This document shows positions 8,253 to 18,060 of a DNA stretch of 53,884 nucleotides, piece by piece. The notes below the pieces were generated by a model that was not told the DNA's origin, searched no databases, and worked only from the letters and a program-made list of their open reading frames with translations. Positions within the stretch are counted from its first letter, which is position 1; every line of letters starts with the position of its first letter. The translations under genes were made by a program, and so were the position numbers. The stretch is from Woeseiaceae bacterium (GTDB lineage Bacteria; Pseudomonadota; Gammaproteobacteria; Steroidobacterales; Woeseiaceae): NCBI GenBank assembly GCA_021773135.1, contig JAJFKP010000009.1, positions 1 through 53,884 of the forward strand, in the 5' to 3' direction.

Positions 8253-10430
8253 TTACTGCGATAAATTTGTTGCTGGTCGAAGCATGACCATCGCCAGCGG
8301 CGGCAATGTTATCCGGATTACGTGGCTGGATGCGTCTTTTTTAACGCAATGCAGCGTGCCCGGATTGTGCACCCCACTGCCGCCATAGCATTCCTTGTCT
8401 GTGTTTAGCAGCTCGTGGTATGCCAACTGGCCGGAAACCGGTATTTCGAAGTCTTCGCGAACCAAAGGTGTGAAATTAGCGACACAGACCACCGAGCTGC
8501 CGTCCCCGGCGTGGCGCAGCCACGCGAAGGTGCTGTGATCACGGTCATCCGCAATCAGCCAGGTGAATCCCTTTCTCTCGAAATCAATCTCGTAAAGCGC
8601 CGCTGTATCGCGATAGACCCTGTTCAAGTCCCGCACGAGCCGCCTTAATCCCGCGTGCAGCGGCTCGTCCAGCAAATGCCAATCCAGAGACTGTTCATGA
8701 TTCCATTCAATGCGCTGGCCGAACTCGCCGCCCATGAACATGAGCTTCTTGCCGGGGTGGCAGTATTGAAAGCCGAAATACGCACGCAGGCCTGCAAACT
8801 GCTGCCAGTCATCCCCGGGCATCCTGCCGAGGAGCGAGCCTTTGCCGTGCACGACTTCGTCATGGGACAGTGGTAGCACAAAGTTTTCTTCAAACGCGTA
8901 CACCAGGCCGAATGTCATCTTGTCGTGATGGTACTTACGAAACAGCGGATCTTCCTGCATATATCCCAGCGTGTCGTGCATCCAGCCGAGGTTCCATTTG
9001 TAGGTAAAACCCAGGCCGCCCGCGTACACAGGCTTCGTGACGCCAGGCCACGTCGTGGATTCTTCTGCAAATGTTGTTCCGCCGCAGGCGTGCAGAACTT
9101 CGTTCATGCGCTGCAGGAACCTGACCGCGTCATGATTCTGGTTGCCGCCTTCCTCGTTCGGCAACCAGTCAGCACCTTTCCTTGAATAATCGAGATAGAT
9201 CATCGAGGCAACTGCATCGACTCTCAGGCTGTCAATATGCATTTGCTCAACCCAGAAGCGGGCGTTGCCGATAAGATAATCGACGACCTCGCGCCTGCCA
9301 TAGTCAAAGTTGAGGGTTCCCCAGTCGATGTGTTCCGCGCGACGGGGATCTTCGTGCTCATAGAGCGCAGTGCCATCGAATCTCCGCAGCCCGTGATCAT
9401 CTCGCGGGAAATGCGCAGCGACCCAGTCCAGGATCACGCCGATGCCTGCCTGGTGACAGCGGTCGACCAGGTAACGCAGATCATCCGGCGAGCCAAACCG
9501 GGAGGTGGCCGCGTACAGACCTATTGGCTGGTAACCCCACGACCCATCGAACGGGTGCTCTGATACCGGCATCAATTCGACGTGCGTAAATGCCAGCTCC
9601 TGGACGTAATTGACGAGTTCATCCGCGAGTTCCCGGTAGGTATAGCGGCTGTCGCCATGAACTGCTTTGCGGCGCCACGACCCGAGATGTACTTCGTAGA
9701 TACTCACCGGACGGTCAAGTTCCGTCTGCTGGGGGCGGCGCCTCATCCAGTCTTCGTCGCCCCAGCGGTAATTGCTGCGAAACACGATCGATGCCGTGCC
9801 GGGCGACGGTTCGGCGCGTTGCGCATAGGGATCTGACTTCAATGGCAGTAGCCGGCCGTCTCTGTCCAGCAATTCGAACTTGTAAGCGGCGTCATCCAGC
9901 ACCTGGGGAACAAAAATCTCCCAACAACCGCTGTCTGCATGTCGTCGCATGACATGCACGCGACCGTCCCAGGCGTTCCACTCGCCGACCACGCTCACGC
10001 GCCTGGCGTTCGGCGCCCAGACCGCAAAACATGTTCCAATCACGCCATGGTGCGAGATAACCTGCGCGCCAAGTTGCTCGTGCGTTGCGGCGTCATTCCC
10101 GCCGGACATGAGCGAGCCAAACCGGTAAGGATCTTCGAGCGTTTGCTCGTGCCCGTCCGCGAAAATAAAACGCAGCAGGTAGCGTCGTTTGCGCGCCGGC
10201 ATCAGCCCCGAGAAAAACCCGTCGGGATGCACCATGTGCATCTCCGCGAGCAAACTACCGTCAGCCCTGACCAATTCGGCACGGTTTGCCCCGGGCCGGA
10301 AGGCCCGAACGATTCTGCCTCCCTCGACGGGATGCATGCCGAGAACAGCAAACGGGTCCGCGTTTGTACCGTTTACAAGCGCGTCGATCGCGGCAACGTT
10401 GCGCGCCTTATCTCCGGACAGGATTTCCAT
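8253..10430 (-). CDS. glgB: 1,4-alpha-glucan branching enzyme
   Basis: A GH13 enzyme of about 725 residues that cuts alpha-1,4 chains and rejoins them as alpha-1,6 branches. It has two N-terminal CBM48/E-set-like domains (about residues 10-110 and 115-215) and the catalytic barrel. The key residues are the Asp in DSLRVDAVASM, the Glu in FAEESTTWPG and the Asp in LPLSHDEVVHGKG; a C-terminal all-beta domain follows. The full two-module N-terminus is that of the long proteobacterial GlgB type. The start chosen is the ATG at 10430; a TTG lies immediately before it. It is 39 bp after glgC and 16 bp before glgP on the same strand. Confidence 0.96.
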   Translation of the reverse strand: MEILSGDKARNVAAIDALVNGTNADPFAVLGMHPVEGGRIVRAFRPGANRAELVRADGSLLAEMHMVHPDGFFSGLMPARKRRYLLRFIFADGHEQTLEDPYRFGSLMSGGNDAATHEQLGAQVISHHGVIGTCFAVWAPNARRVSVVGEWNAWDGRVHVMRRHADSGCWEIFVPQVLDDAAYKFELLDRDGRLLPLKSDPYAQRAEPSPGTASIVFRSNYRWGDEDWMRRRPQQTELDRPVSIYEVHLGSWRRKAVHGDSRYTYRELADELVNYVQELAFTHVELMPVSEHPFDGSWGYQPIGLYAATSRFGSPDDLRYLVDRCHQAGIGVILDWVAAHFPRDDHGLRRFDGTALYEHEDPRRAEHIDWGTLNFDYGRREVVDYLIGNARFWVEQMHIDSLRVDAVASMIYLDYSRKGADWLPNEEGGNQNHDAVRFLQRMNEVLHACGGTTFAEESTTWPGVTKPVYAGGLGFTYKWNLGWMHDTLGYMQEDPLFRKYHHDKMTFGLVYAFEENFVLPLSHDEVVHGKGSLLGRMPGDDWQQFAGLRAYFGFQYCHPGKKLMFMGGEFGQRIEWNHEQSLDWHLLDEPLHAGLRRLVRDLNRVYRDTAALYEIDFERKGFTWLIADDRDHSTFAWLRHAGDGSSVVCVANFTPLVREDFEIPVSGQLAYHELLNTDKECYGGSGVHNPGTLHCVKKDASSHVIRITLPPLAMVMLRPATNLSQ

Positions 10431-10469
10431 CAACCAGGCTCGCGTCGCACCCGATTGGCCAGAAAAGTC

Positions 10470-11753
10470 CTAGCGGGGATTGTGCAGCGCCTGGTTGAGC
10501 ATGTCTGGCGTCACCAGCACCACGCCATCATCGGTTATCCGAAAACCTCGGGCCCGGTCCGCATCGGCGTCCTCACCAATCACCACGTCTTCGTCGATGA
10601 TGGCGCCGCGATCGATAATGCAACGGTTGATGCGGGCTCGTTTGCGAATTTCGACCTCGGGAAGAATGACCGAATCGCGAACAATACTTTGCTCCTCTGC
10701 ACGGCAATCAGAAAAAAACAGGGAGCGCTGAACGCTCGCACCAGAGATCACACACCCGCCTGCAATCATCGAATCGATCGCTTCGCCGCGGCGATCGGGC
10801 TGGTCAAACACGAATTTGGCCGGCGGCGACTGCCGCTGATTCGTGTAGATCGGCCAGTTCCGATCGTACAGGTTCAGTTGCGGGGTCACAGTGATGAGCT
10901 CCATATTCGCCTGCCAGAAGGCGTCCAGCGTGCCGACATCGCGCCAGTATGCCTGCTTTGACGTATTGGGATCACGAAACGGGTACGCGTACACGTTGTG
11001 CGTCTTGATAATCGATGGAATGATGTTGCGGCCGAAATCGTGCTGCGTGCCTGGTGTTTCGGCATCTTTGACAACCTGCTCGAAAAGGAACTGCGTGTTG
11101 AAAACATAGTTGCCCATGGAAGCAAGGCAGGTGTCCGGCTTGCCGGGCAAAGGCGCGGGCTCTGCAGGTTTCTCGTCAAACGCGATGATACGGCCCGATT
11201 CGTCAACCGTCATCACGCCCAACGCGCCTGCCGCTTCCTCGAGCGGTACCTCGATGCAGCATACCGTCATGTCGGCATCCGTCGACGCGTGTGCCGCAAG
11301 CAGCGGGCCATAGTCCATCTTGTAAACGTGGTCACCGGCCAGTATCAGCACCAGGCGTGGGTCGTGGGTACGAATGATATCGAGATTCTGATAAATCGCA
11401 TCGGCAGTGCCTCGGTACCACTCACCGCCAATGCGCTGCGACGCCGGAAGTATCTCGATAAATTCTCGCAACCCTGCCTGCACCCAGGTCCAGCCCTGCA
11501 CGAGGTGCCGGATCAGTGAATGCGCTTTGTACTGTGTCAACACGCCTATACGACGAATTCCGGAATTGATGCAATTCGACAACGCAAAATCGATGATGCG
11601 CAGTTTCCCCCCGAAATAGACAGACGGCTTGGAGCGCCAGCGGGTCAGCTCATAGAGCCGCGAACCCTGTCCTCCTGCGAGAACAAGCGCGAGCGTTTCA
11701 CGTGTCAGCCGACTGATATGACGTTCGTCGTCCAGGTGCTTTTTGTTAGGCAT
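10470..11753 (-). CDS. glgC: Glucose-1-phosphate adenylyltransferase
   Basis: A 427-residue ADP-glucose pyrophosphorylase making ADP-glucose from ATP and glucose-1-phosphate, the committed step of bacterial glycogen synthesis. The N-terminal nucleotidyltransferase domain shows [11 protein letters not shown] and [21 protein letters not shown]-type motifs. The middle contains IIAFDEKP and GNYVFN, and the C-terminal left-handed beta-helix carries ISGASVQRS and [15 protein letters not shown]. The N-terminal Arg- and Lys-rich region is like that of allosterically controlled enzymes, but effector specificity cannot be read here. It lies 53 bp after malQ and 39 bp before glgB. Confidence 0.96.
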   Translation of the reverse strand: MPNKKHLDDERHISRLTRETLALVLAGGQGSRLYELTRWRSKPSVYFGGKLRIIDFALSNCINSGIRRIGVLTQYKAHSLIRHLVQGWTWVQAGLREFIEILPASQRIGGEWYRGTADAIYQNLDIIRTHDPRLVLILAGDHVYKMDYGPLLAAHASTDADMTVCCIEVPLEEAAGALGVMTVDESGRIIAFDEKPAEPAPLPGKPDTCLASMGNYVFNTQFLFEQVVKDAETPGTQHDFGRNIIPSIIKTHNVYAYPFRDPNTSKQAYWRDVGTLDAFWQANMELITVTPQLNLYDRNWPIYTNQRQSPPAKFVFDQPDRRGEAIDSMIAGGCVISGASVQRSLFFSDCRAEEQSIVRDSVILPEVEIRKRARINRCIIDRGAIIDEDVVIGEDADADRARGFRITDDGVVLVTPDMLNQALHNPR

Positions 11754-11806
11754 GGTCGGACTCGATTCGATTTCCTGTACCAGAGTGTAACCCAGCTATG
11801 CATCCG

Positions 11807-13369
11807 TCAGTCAGTCGCGCCGCGAAGAACCGCGGAGCGGCCGCTACGGGAGATGAACGTGCCCACCTGGTCGATCAGTCGCGCAGACAATTCGCCCTCT
11901 TGCATTCGCCAACGCCAGTTGCCAGCTGTCGTGCCCGGCGTATTCATTCGGGATTCCGAACCGAGGCCGAGCAGATCCTGCATAGGGGCGACGGCCATAC
12001 GGGCCTTGCTGTCGAGCGCCATGCGGAACAAATCAATGTGCACCGTCGCTTCGCTTCCGCCCGTCAGTTCGAGAACCCTTGCCTGCAGCATGCGACTGCC
12101 GGCAGCGCTGCGCCGGCCGTAAGCGTCGCCGCTGAACCAACCCCGGGTCGTGTCATTGTCGTGGGTGCCGGTATAACAAACGCAGTCCTCATCAATTTGC
12201 CCGGGCGCGAAATTTTCGTCCTGAAACGCGAACTGGAGTACCTGCATACCGGGAATGTCGAAACGCCGTCGTAGCGCGATCACGGCCGGGGTTATCTCCC
12301 CAAGGTCCTCGGCGACAATAGGCAATTGTCCCAAGGCATTTTCAAAAGCGCGAAACAATGCGTCGCCGGGTCCTTTGACCCATCGCCCCGCCCGAGCCGT
12401 TTCGGCATCCGCCGGAATCGACCAGAATGACTCAAATCCCCTGAAGTGATCGATCCGGACCAGATCCGCTTGCGTGATTGCGCGTCGGAGTCGCTGCACC
12501 CACCATTTGAAATCTTCGTCCCGGTGCCGCCGCCATCGATACAGCGGGTTGCCCCATCGTTGCCCGTCGACATCGAAGTAGTCCGGCGGTACGCCGGCAT
12601 GCGCCTGCATCACACCGTCGCGATTCATTTGCAGCAAGTCCGGGCGGACCCAGGCGTCTGCGCTGTCAGAGGCCACATAAATCGGCATGTCACCGAACAG
12701 CCACACATCATGGCAGGCCGCAAAGGACTGCAGCTCACGCCACTGCCGATCGAAGAGGAACTGCAGGATCTTGACGCGTTTGATCTCGGCCCGCTCGTCC
12801 CGGTCAAACTTCGCCAGCGAGCGCTGGTAGCGGCGCCGGTAGCGGCGTTCCCAATGCGGCCACGCGACCTGGCCATTACGCAGCTTCAGAACGCGAAAGC
12901 GTGCATAGTCATGCAGCCATTCGGCGTCGGCCAGGTGCATGAATTCTTCGAGCCCGGTTCGCAGAGCGCCCGCGCCGTGCGCCTCGAAATTTGCCGCAGC
13001 GCCGGCCAGTATGGCCGTTTTGACGGGAATCAGGTGGTCGAAATCGACGGTGTCGCGCGCGAAACCGGTTAACGGCATAACGTCTCGATGCCGAAGCAGG
13101 CCGTCGGCGATCAAACTGTCGACATCGATCAGGAGTTCGTTGCCGGCAAACACGGACAGGGGTTGATAGGGAGAGTTGCCGAATGCGGTGGGACCGATCG
13201 GCAGAAATTGCCAGACCGTCGCCTGCATCGCTTGCAGTGCCCGAACGAAAGCCCTCGCATCTGTGCCGATCCCGCCAATCCCGTAGGTGCCAGGTAAGGA
13301 CGACAGGTGCAGACAGACACCGGCACTTCGGGACTTCGGTGGCGCCAGTTTTGGTTTCCTGTTTTTCAT
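11807..13369 (-). CDS. malQ: 4-alpha-glucanotransferase (amylomaltase)
   Basis: A GH77 enzyme of about 520 residues that transfers alpha-1,4-glucan segments between malto-oligosaccharides, recycling the short chains left by GlgX and GlgP. Typical GH77 motifs are present: LHLSSLPGTYGIGGIG near the N-terminus, DLVRIDHFRGFESFW (nucleophile Asp), IVAEDLGEITPAV (acid Glu) and YTGTHDNDTTRGW. I chose the ATG at 13369 (MKNRKPKL); an in-frame ATG at 13390 and upstream starts to 13468 are possible. It is the first gene of the minus-strand glycogen operon and is divergent from the ATP-grasp operon that begins at 13489, so the roughly 120-bp gap should hold promoters for both. Confidence 0.94.
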   Translation of the reverse strand: MKNRKPKLAPPKSRSAGVCLHLSSLPGTYGIGGIGTDARAFVRALQAMQATVWQFLPIGPTAFGNSPYQPLSVFAGNELLIDVDSLIADGLLRHRDVMPLTGFARDTVDFDHLIPVKTAILAGAAANFEAHGAGALRTGLEEFMHLADAEWLHDYARFRVLKLRNGQVAWPHWERRYRRRYQRSLAKFDRDERAEIKRVKILQFLFDRQWRELQSFAACHDVWLFGDMPIYVASDSADAWVRPDLLQMNRDGVMQAHAGVPPDYFDVDGQRWGNPLYRWRRHRDEDFKWWVQRLRRAITQADLVRIDHFRGFESFWSIPADAETARAGRWVKGPGDALFRAFENALGQLPIVAEDLGEITPAVIALRRRFDIPGMQVLQFAFQDENFAPGQIDEDCVCYTGTHDNDTTRGWFSGDAYGRRSAAGSRMLQARVLELTGGSEATVHIDLFRMALDSKARMAVAPMQDLLGLGSESRMNTPGTTAGNWRWRMQEGELSARLIDQVGTFISRSGRSAVLRGATD

Positions 13370-13488
13370 TGGTACCGGATCCATCCGCATGTCCGCTTCG
13401 GATTTTGTAATTGTAAAAGAACTACTTGCCAGCAGAAGCATATCCCGGATTACTTGCCTTGGGGCCAACTCGGTGTTCTCCTAGCGCA

Positions 13489-14712
13489 GTGAAGCCGCAT
13501 ATCATTTTTGTTGCGCCGTTTTTCATGGACGCTACTCTACGATTTCTTTCCGGCACCGCCGGTCTGCCGGGTATTCGACTGTCGCTGATCAGCCAGGATC
13601 CGGCGGAACGCCTGCCGGACCACCTGCGACATCGCCTCGACGGCCACTACCGGATCGATGACGGCCTGGATCCCCAGCAGATCGTTGACGCCGCGCGGAA
13701 GCTGGCAAGGTCGCTGGGTCCGCCCGCACGAATGTTTGGACCGCTCGAGCAATTGCAGGTGTCCCTCGCGCAAGCGCGCGAAGCACTGGGTTTACCCGGA
13801 CTGAGCGCCGAGGCTGCCCTTAGGTTCCGGGACAAGGCATTGATGAAAACCGTGCTGAGCAAGGCCGGCATACCCTGTGCTCGCCACTTGCTGGCTGGCG
13901 AGGAAACGGCAGTGCGCGGCTTCGTCGAGACGGTCGGCTTTCCGATTGTGGTCAAACCTCCGGCAGGCGCAGGCGGCAAGAACACTTTTCGGCTCAACCG
14001 GAATGCGGATCTTGATGCTTTCCTGCGAAGTTATCCGCTGGATCCGGGCAGCCCGACACTCTTCGAGGAATTTGTGCAGGGCACCGAGTACTCGTTCGAC
14101 AGCGTCGTAATTGGCGGTCGCCGTATCTGGCATTCGATTTCAGAATACCAACCAACACCGCTCGAAGTGCTGGAGAACGGCTGGATACAGTGGTGCGTAA
14201 TGTTGCCCAGAGACATTGGCGGCAGCGAATTCGCGCCCATAGTGGACGCAGCGTTCGCAGGACTTGCGGCGCTAGGCATGCAAACCGGTTTCAGTCACAT
14301 GGAGTGGTTCAGGACCCCGGATGGCCGCATCGCCATCTCGGAGGTCGGCGCCCGTCCTCCAGGCGCTCAGTTTTCGTCGTTGATTTCGTATGCTCATGAT
14401 GTCGATATATATTCACTGTGGCCGCGACTAATGGTATTCGACGAATTTGAGCCGCCTGTCCGCCGCTATGCCGTCGGCGCCGCTTATCTCCGCGGCCAGG
14501 GAGCGGGCCTGGTCCGGCACGTTTCAGGACTCGACACCGCCCAGGAGCGATACGGTGACCTCGTTGTTGAAGCGAGGCTTCCTGCAGCCGGCCAGTCGCC
14601 GTCGGACAGTTACGAGGGCGATGGCTTTGTCATTCTCAGACACGAGAAAACCGAGGTCATCGAGAATGCATTGCGGGATATCGTACAGATCGTGCGTGTG
14701 GAACTCGGTTGA
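13489..14712 (+). CDS. ATP-grasp ligase (paralogue A of glycogen locus)
   Basis: A 407-residue ATP-grasp enzyme; the family joins a carboxylate to an amine or similar nucleophile through an acyl-phosphate, with ATP cleaved to ADP. Visible parts: an N-terminal pre-ATP-grasp region, GFPIVVKPPAGAGGKNTF (ATP-binding lysine and loop), LFEEFVQGTEYSFD (the hinge Glu pair) and EVGARPPGA (Mg2+-binding Glu and the region corresponding to ExNxR). The substrate is unknown. It resembles the ligases at 18813-20030 and 21602-22822. The start is GTG at 13489; the longer frame upstream is not needed. It overlaps the S51-like gene (TTGA) and leads a five-gene operon divergent from malQ. Confidence 0.85.
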   Translation: MKPHIIFVAPFFMDATLRFLSGTAGLPGIRLSLISQDPAERLPDHLRHRLDGHYRIDDGLDPQQIVDAARKLARSLGPPARMFGPLEQLQVSLAQAREALGLPGLSAEAALRFRDKALMKTVLSKAGIPCARHLLAGEETAVRGFVETVGFPIVVKPPAGAGGKNTFRLNRNADLDAFLRSYPLDPGSPTLFEEFVQGTEYSFDSVVIGGRRIWHSISEYQPTPLEVLENGWIQWCVMLPRDIGGSEFAPIVDAAFAGLAALGMQTGFSHMEWFRTPDGRIAISEVGARPPGAQFSSLISYAHDVDIYSLWPRLMVFDEFEPPVRRYAVGAAYLRGQGAGLVRHVSGLDTAQERYGDLVVEARLPAAGQSPSDSYEGDGFVILRHEKTEVIENALRDIVQIVRVELG

Positions 14713-15644
14713 CCGTGCAACAACTATTCATTCTTGGACCGCAGCGTCCCGACATAAACCTGGATCAGGCTTTCTCGGGTATCGAGTCGTCGCGGCCGAT
14801 TGCCGTGATATCAGCTGGATGGCAGGAAGCCGAAAACGACATTGACAGCATCGCGAGCGTCATACAACGAAAGCTCACGGACCTTCGACTCTACAGCCAC
14901 GCCGACGAGCTTTTTAAGGAAGACGACCTGTTGCGCGATCAGTATCGCCGGCGCCAGGATCGTCTACAGGAACTGCAGCGCGTGCACCGGATTCGGCTGC
15001 GACAATCTCTCATTGCCGCGCGGCGCCTGCTGCGCGCGGAAGGCGACGCACAAATTCTGCGCCACGAACAGCGTCATGCGATCTCGCAGCTGCGTTCGCT
15101 CGATCGACACCACGCCAAGAGCATTGCGGCAATCCACGCTGAGTTTGACCAGTTGCTGCAGGATCGCCCGTCCGATCAACTGGAGCGAAAGACCCGCCAG
15201 ATCGCCGACGCCGTTGCGGATTCCGACGTTGTTTTGATAACGGGTGGAAACGTTGCCGTATTGGTCAACCGGCTACGACTGTTTGGTGTGAAAGACATGT
15301 TGCGCGACAAGACAATTGTTGCCTGGTCGGCGGGAGCAATGGCGCTGACCGATCACGTCGTCCTGTTTCACGACAAGACACCGCTCGAGAACCGCGATGC
15401 CGAACTACTGGATTGCGGCCTTGGCATTATTCCTGGCGTTGTTTTGCTGCCGAATGCGCGCCACCGGCTGCGGTGGAACGATCGAGTTCGGATCGGTCTC
15501 TTCAGCAGGAGATTTGCGCCGGCTGCGAGCCTGACCCTGGATAACGGCGCTATGCTCCATTATCGCGACGGCCAGCCTGTATCGGCGACCGGCGTCAAGC
15601 GGCTCCTGCGCAGTGGCCGCTTTCGCAAGGCTCGCGTCCAGTGA
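14709..15644 (+). CDS. Peptidase S51/cyanophycinase-like hydrolase with long helical insert
   Basis: A 311-residue protein with a class I glutamine-amidotransferase-like fold of the dipeptidase E/cyanophycinase type. The motifs are LITGGNVAVL (about 176-185) and the nucleophile elbow VAWSAGAMAL with Ser about 207. Between the first strand (about residues 31-36) and the GGN motif sits a charged, Arg/Gln/Leu-rich helical stretch (about 50-165) predicted to be coiled-coil, which I do not recall from ordinary S51 enzymes. The family cleaves Asp-X dipeptides or cyanophycin-type beta-Asp bonds; the substrate here is unknown. It starts at TTG 14709 (coupled) or GTG 14715, and is translationally coupled both to an ATP-grasp ligase and to an esterase, suggesting cleavage of the ligase product. 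Confidence 0.75.
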   Translation: MTVQQLFILGPQRPDINLDQAFSGIESSRPIAVISAGWQEAENDIDSIASVIQRKLTDLRLYSHADELFKEDDLLRDQYRRRQDRLQELQRVHRIRLRQSLIAARRLLRAEGDAQILRHEQRHAISQLRSLDRHHAKSIAAIHAEFDQLLQDRPSDQLERKTRQIADAVADSDVVLITGGNVAVLVNRLRLFGVKDMLRDKTIVAWSAGAMALTDHVVLFHDKTPLENRDAELLDCGLGIIPGVVLLPNARHRLRWNDRVRIGLFSRRFAPAASLTLDNGAMLHYRDGQPVSATGVKRLLRSGRFRKARVQ

Positions 15645-16777
15645 ACGCCGAACTACGCAAGCTCATCAGGAGTGGCGAAGCCTCCGCGGACGCGATCGAC
15701 CGGTTCATCGCGGCGAACAAGTTCCCGATGGTTGACGGCACCGATGTGACGTTCGTCTACCGCGGCGCCGCGGAGGCTATTTTCCTGCGCTGCTGGATCG
15801 CGGGACTCGAAACAGCGCGGCCGCTACAACATCTTCCTGGCTCTGATCTGTGGGCAACGACGATCGAATTGCCGGAAACCTCGCGTATCGAATACAAGTT
15901 CGAAGTCGTCGCCAATGGCAACAGCCACCTGGTTGTCGACCCGCTTAATCCGGTTCTGGCCCATGATCCGTTCGGCGCCAATTCGGTCTGCCAGGGATAT
16001 CGCTATGAGCGGCCGGTCTGGACGAAACCGGATGACAGCGTTCGTGAGGGCCAAATCGAGCAGGTCCGGTTGCACAGCAAGGCTTTTGGCGAACGGCGCA
16101 CGATTGACGTCTATTTGCCGGCGCGCTTTCGGACCAATCGCAAGTACCCGATCCTGATTGCACACGATGGCGCAGACTACTTGCGATTTGCTGCGTTGAA
16201 GACAGTACTCGACAACCTGACGGACCGCCTGGAAATTCCGCAGATTATCGTTGCGCTGACGCAGTCGCCGGATCGACTGAAAGAATACGCTGCGAACGAA
16301 CGGCATTCCGCATTTATTGGCGAGGATCTGCTGCCTGCGCTGGCGCGACGCTACCCGCTGGATGATGCGGCACACTCGCGTGGCATTATGGGCGCCAGTT
16401 TTGGCGGCGTCGCTGCCCTGCATGCCGCGTGGAGTTACCCGGACCTGTTCGGTTGTCTTTTGTTACAGTCGGGATCGTTCGCCTTCAGTGATTTCGGTAA
16501 CCATCAACGCGGTCCGGTGTTCGATCCGGTAGCGCGTTTCATGAACCGCTTTCGCGAAGAGGAGCGACAGGCAAGCGACAAAATTTATATGAGCTGCGGA
16601 ATTTATGAGTCCCTGATTTACGAAAACCGATCGCTGGTGCCCAGACTGCAGTCGCAGGGCAGTACAGTGCGGTTTGAAGAAGTGCGCGACGCGCACAACT
16701 GGGAGAACTGGCGTGACCGCATGCGCAATGGCCTTGCCTGGCTTTTTCCCGGTCCTTTGTGGATGGTATACGAATGA
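15641..16777 (+). CDS. Enterochelin-esterase-like hydrolase with N-terminal E-set domain
   Basis: A 378-residue alpha/beta hydrolase of the Fes/esterase-D-like family. Residues about 30-125 form an E-set/CBM48-like domain, comparable with those of enterochelin esterases and of glycogen enzymes. Residues about 150-375 form the hydrolase, with HDGADYLR (oxyanion region), GASFGGVAAL (nucleophile Ser about 253) and a C-terminal DAHNWENWR carrying the probable catalytic His. No signal peptide is seen, so it should act in the cytoplasm. It overlaps the S51-like gene by GTGA, and 56 bp separate it from the next ATP-grasp gene. It could release an acyl or peptidyl group from a sugar hydroxyl or polysaccharide; that is inference from domain make-up and place. 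Confidence 0.78.
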   Translation: MNAELRKLIRSGEASADAIDRFIAANKFPMVDGTDVTFVYRGAAEAIFLRCWIAGLETARPLQHLPGSDLWATTIELPETSRIEYKFEVVANGNSHLVVDPLNPVLAHDPFGANSVCQGYRYERPVWTKPDDSVREGQIEQVRLHSKAFGERRTIDVYLPARFRTNRKYPILIAHDGADYLRFAALKTVLDNLTDRLEIPQIIVALTQSPDRLKEYAANERHSAFIGEDLLPALARRYPLDDAAHSRGIMGASFGGVAALHAAWSYPDLFGCLLLQSGSFAFSDFGNHQRGPVFDPVARFMNRFREEERQASDKIYMSCGIYESLIYENRSLVPRLQSQGSTVRFEEVRDAHNWENWRDRMRNGLAWLFPGPLWMVYE

Positions 16778-16833
16778 CAGCCCCATACCGTGATCCGCTG
16801 TTGGTGGACCACGGGCAATTCAGGATGTGACAG

Positions 16834-18060
16834 ATGGCAAAAATAACGCGAAAAATCGGTCTCTCACTCGGTGCGGACATCTGCTGGCCGATCTGTTACG
16901 AGGCACTTCTTAAGGAACTCGACCTGGATATACCGGCGGGCAAGGACCGCCAGAGTTTCACAGTCGAACGACTGAACATTGAACCGTTCGACCTGCGCCA
17001 GACCTGCCAATACGACGTGGTCATCGACCGACTGACGCACTGGTATCACACATCCAGGGAGTGGATTAAGAAAGCCATACTCACGGACGATCTTTACGTC
17101 TACAACAATCCGTGGTCACTGCAGTCCATGGAGAAACAGACTACCTACTGCGCGATGATGCGGCTCGGTTTCCCGGTGCCGGATACGTGGCTGATTCCGC
17201 CCAAGGCCTATGTAGAATCGGCAGACCTGGCGCCAACCCTTAAACAATACGCAAAGCTCTTCGACCTTGCGGCAATCGGCGACCAGATGGGGTATCCGCT
17301 ATTCATGAAGCCTTATGACGGCGGTGCCTGGGTCGGCGTAACGGCGATCGACGATCGGGACTCGTTGCGCGACGCTTATGACGCCAGCGGCACCCGCGTC
17401 ATGCATTTGCAGAAAGGCGTGCAACCGAATGATGCCTTCGTGCGCTGCATTGGGCTTGGCCCGCAGTGGCGATTGGTAAACTATGACCCGTCTGCACCGC
17501 TGCATGATCGCTACCGTATGGATACTGACTTCCTGACGACCAACGAAGCACAGCATCTGCGCGAGATGACAACGGTAATCAATGCGTTTTTCGGCTGGGA
17601 CTTCAATTCATGTGAAGCCCTCCGTAGCAATGACACCTGGTGTCCAATCGATTTTGCCAATGCTTGTCCTGACTCGCAGGTCACGTCACTCCATTTTCAT
17701 TTTCCGTGGCTGATCAAGGCGAACCTTCGCTGGTCGATCTTCTGTGCCGCAACAGATCGCAAAATGGATACGAATCTCGACTGGCAATCCTATTTCGAAA
17801 TTGCTGATTCCGAGCGTACTTTCGAAGAGAAGCTTGCGGACTACCTGCTTATCGCTCGCCGCCGTTTTGACGTCGAACAGTTCGAGGAATTCTGCGAGAC
17901 GTACCTTTCACATCTGGACGAAGTGGCACACGAATTCTTTGGCAAACCGATCGTGCGTGATGCGATTCGGCAGAAGGTCGAAGCCCTGTTCCCGGAACAT
18001 GAAGTCGACGAATTCACTGAACTATTTTGGGACCGCGTGCAGAACGGCCGGGCTTCGTGA
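16834..18060 (+). CDS. ATP-grasp ligase, RimK-like (divergent)
   Basis: A 408-residue protein with ATP-grasp features: PLFMKPYDGGAWVGV (ATP-binding Lys and Gly-rich loop, about residues 150-170), MHLQKGVQPND in the hinge region and CPIDFANACPDSQ as the likely metal-binding end. It differs from the three paralogues in this locus, with a longer helical C-terminus (about 315-408) rich in Phe, Glu and Asp. The ligand to be joined is unknown. GGATGTGACAG precedes the ATG as a ribosome-binding region. Its stop overlaps the GTG of the following esterase gene, so ligase and esterase are made together. Confidence 0.72.
   Translation: MAKITRKIGLSLGADICWPICYEALLKELDLDIPAGKDRQSFTVERLNIEPFDLRQTCQYDVVIDRLTHWYHTSREWIKKAILTDDLYVYNNPWSLQSMEKQTTYCAMMRLGFPVPDTWLIPPKAYVESADLAPTLKQYAKLFDLAAIGDQMGYPLFMKPYDGGAWVGVTAIDDRDSLRDAYDASGTRVMHLQKGVQPNDAFVRCIGLGPQWRLVNYDPSAPLHDRYRMDTDFLTTNEAQHLREMTTVINAFFGWDFNSCEALRSNDTWCPIDFANACPDSQVTSLHFHFPWLIKANLRWSIFCAATDRKMDTNLDWQSYFEIADSERTFEEKLADYLLIARRRFDVEQFEEFCETYLSHLDEVAHEFFGKPIVRDAIRQKVEALFPEHEVDEFTELFWDRVQNGRAS

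Noticed and set aside
13426-13454. Promoter TTGCCA with a weak -10 for the ATP-grasp operon
   Set aside because: The -10 hexamer matches the consensus at only three positions.
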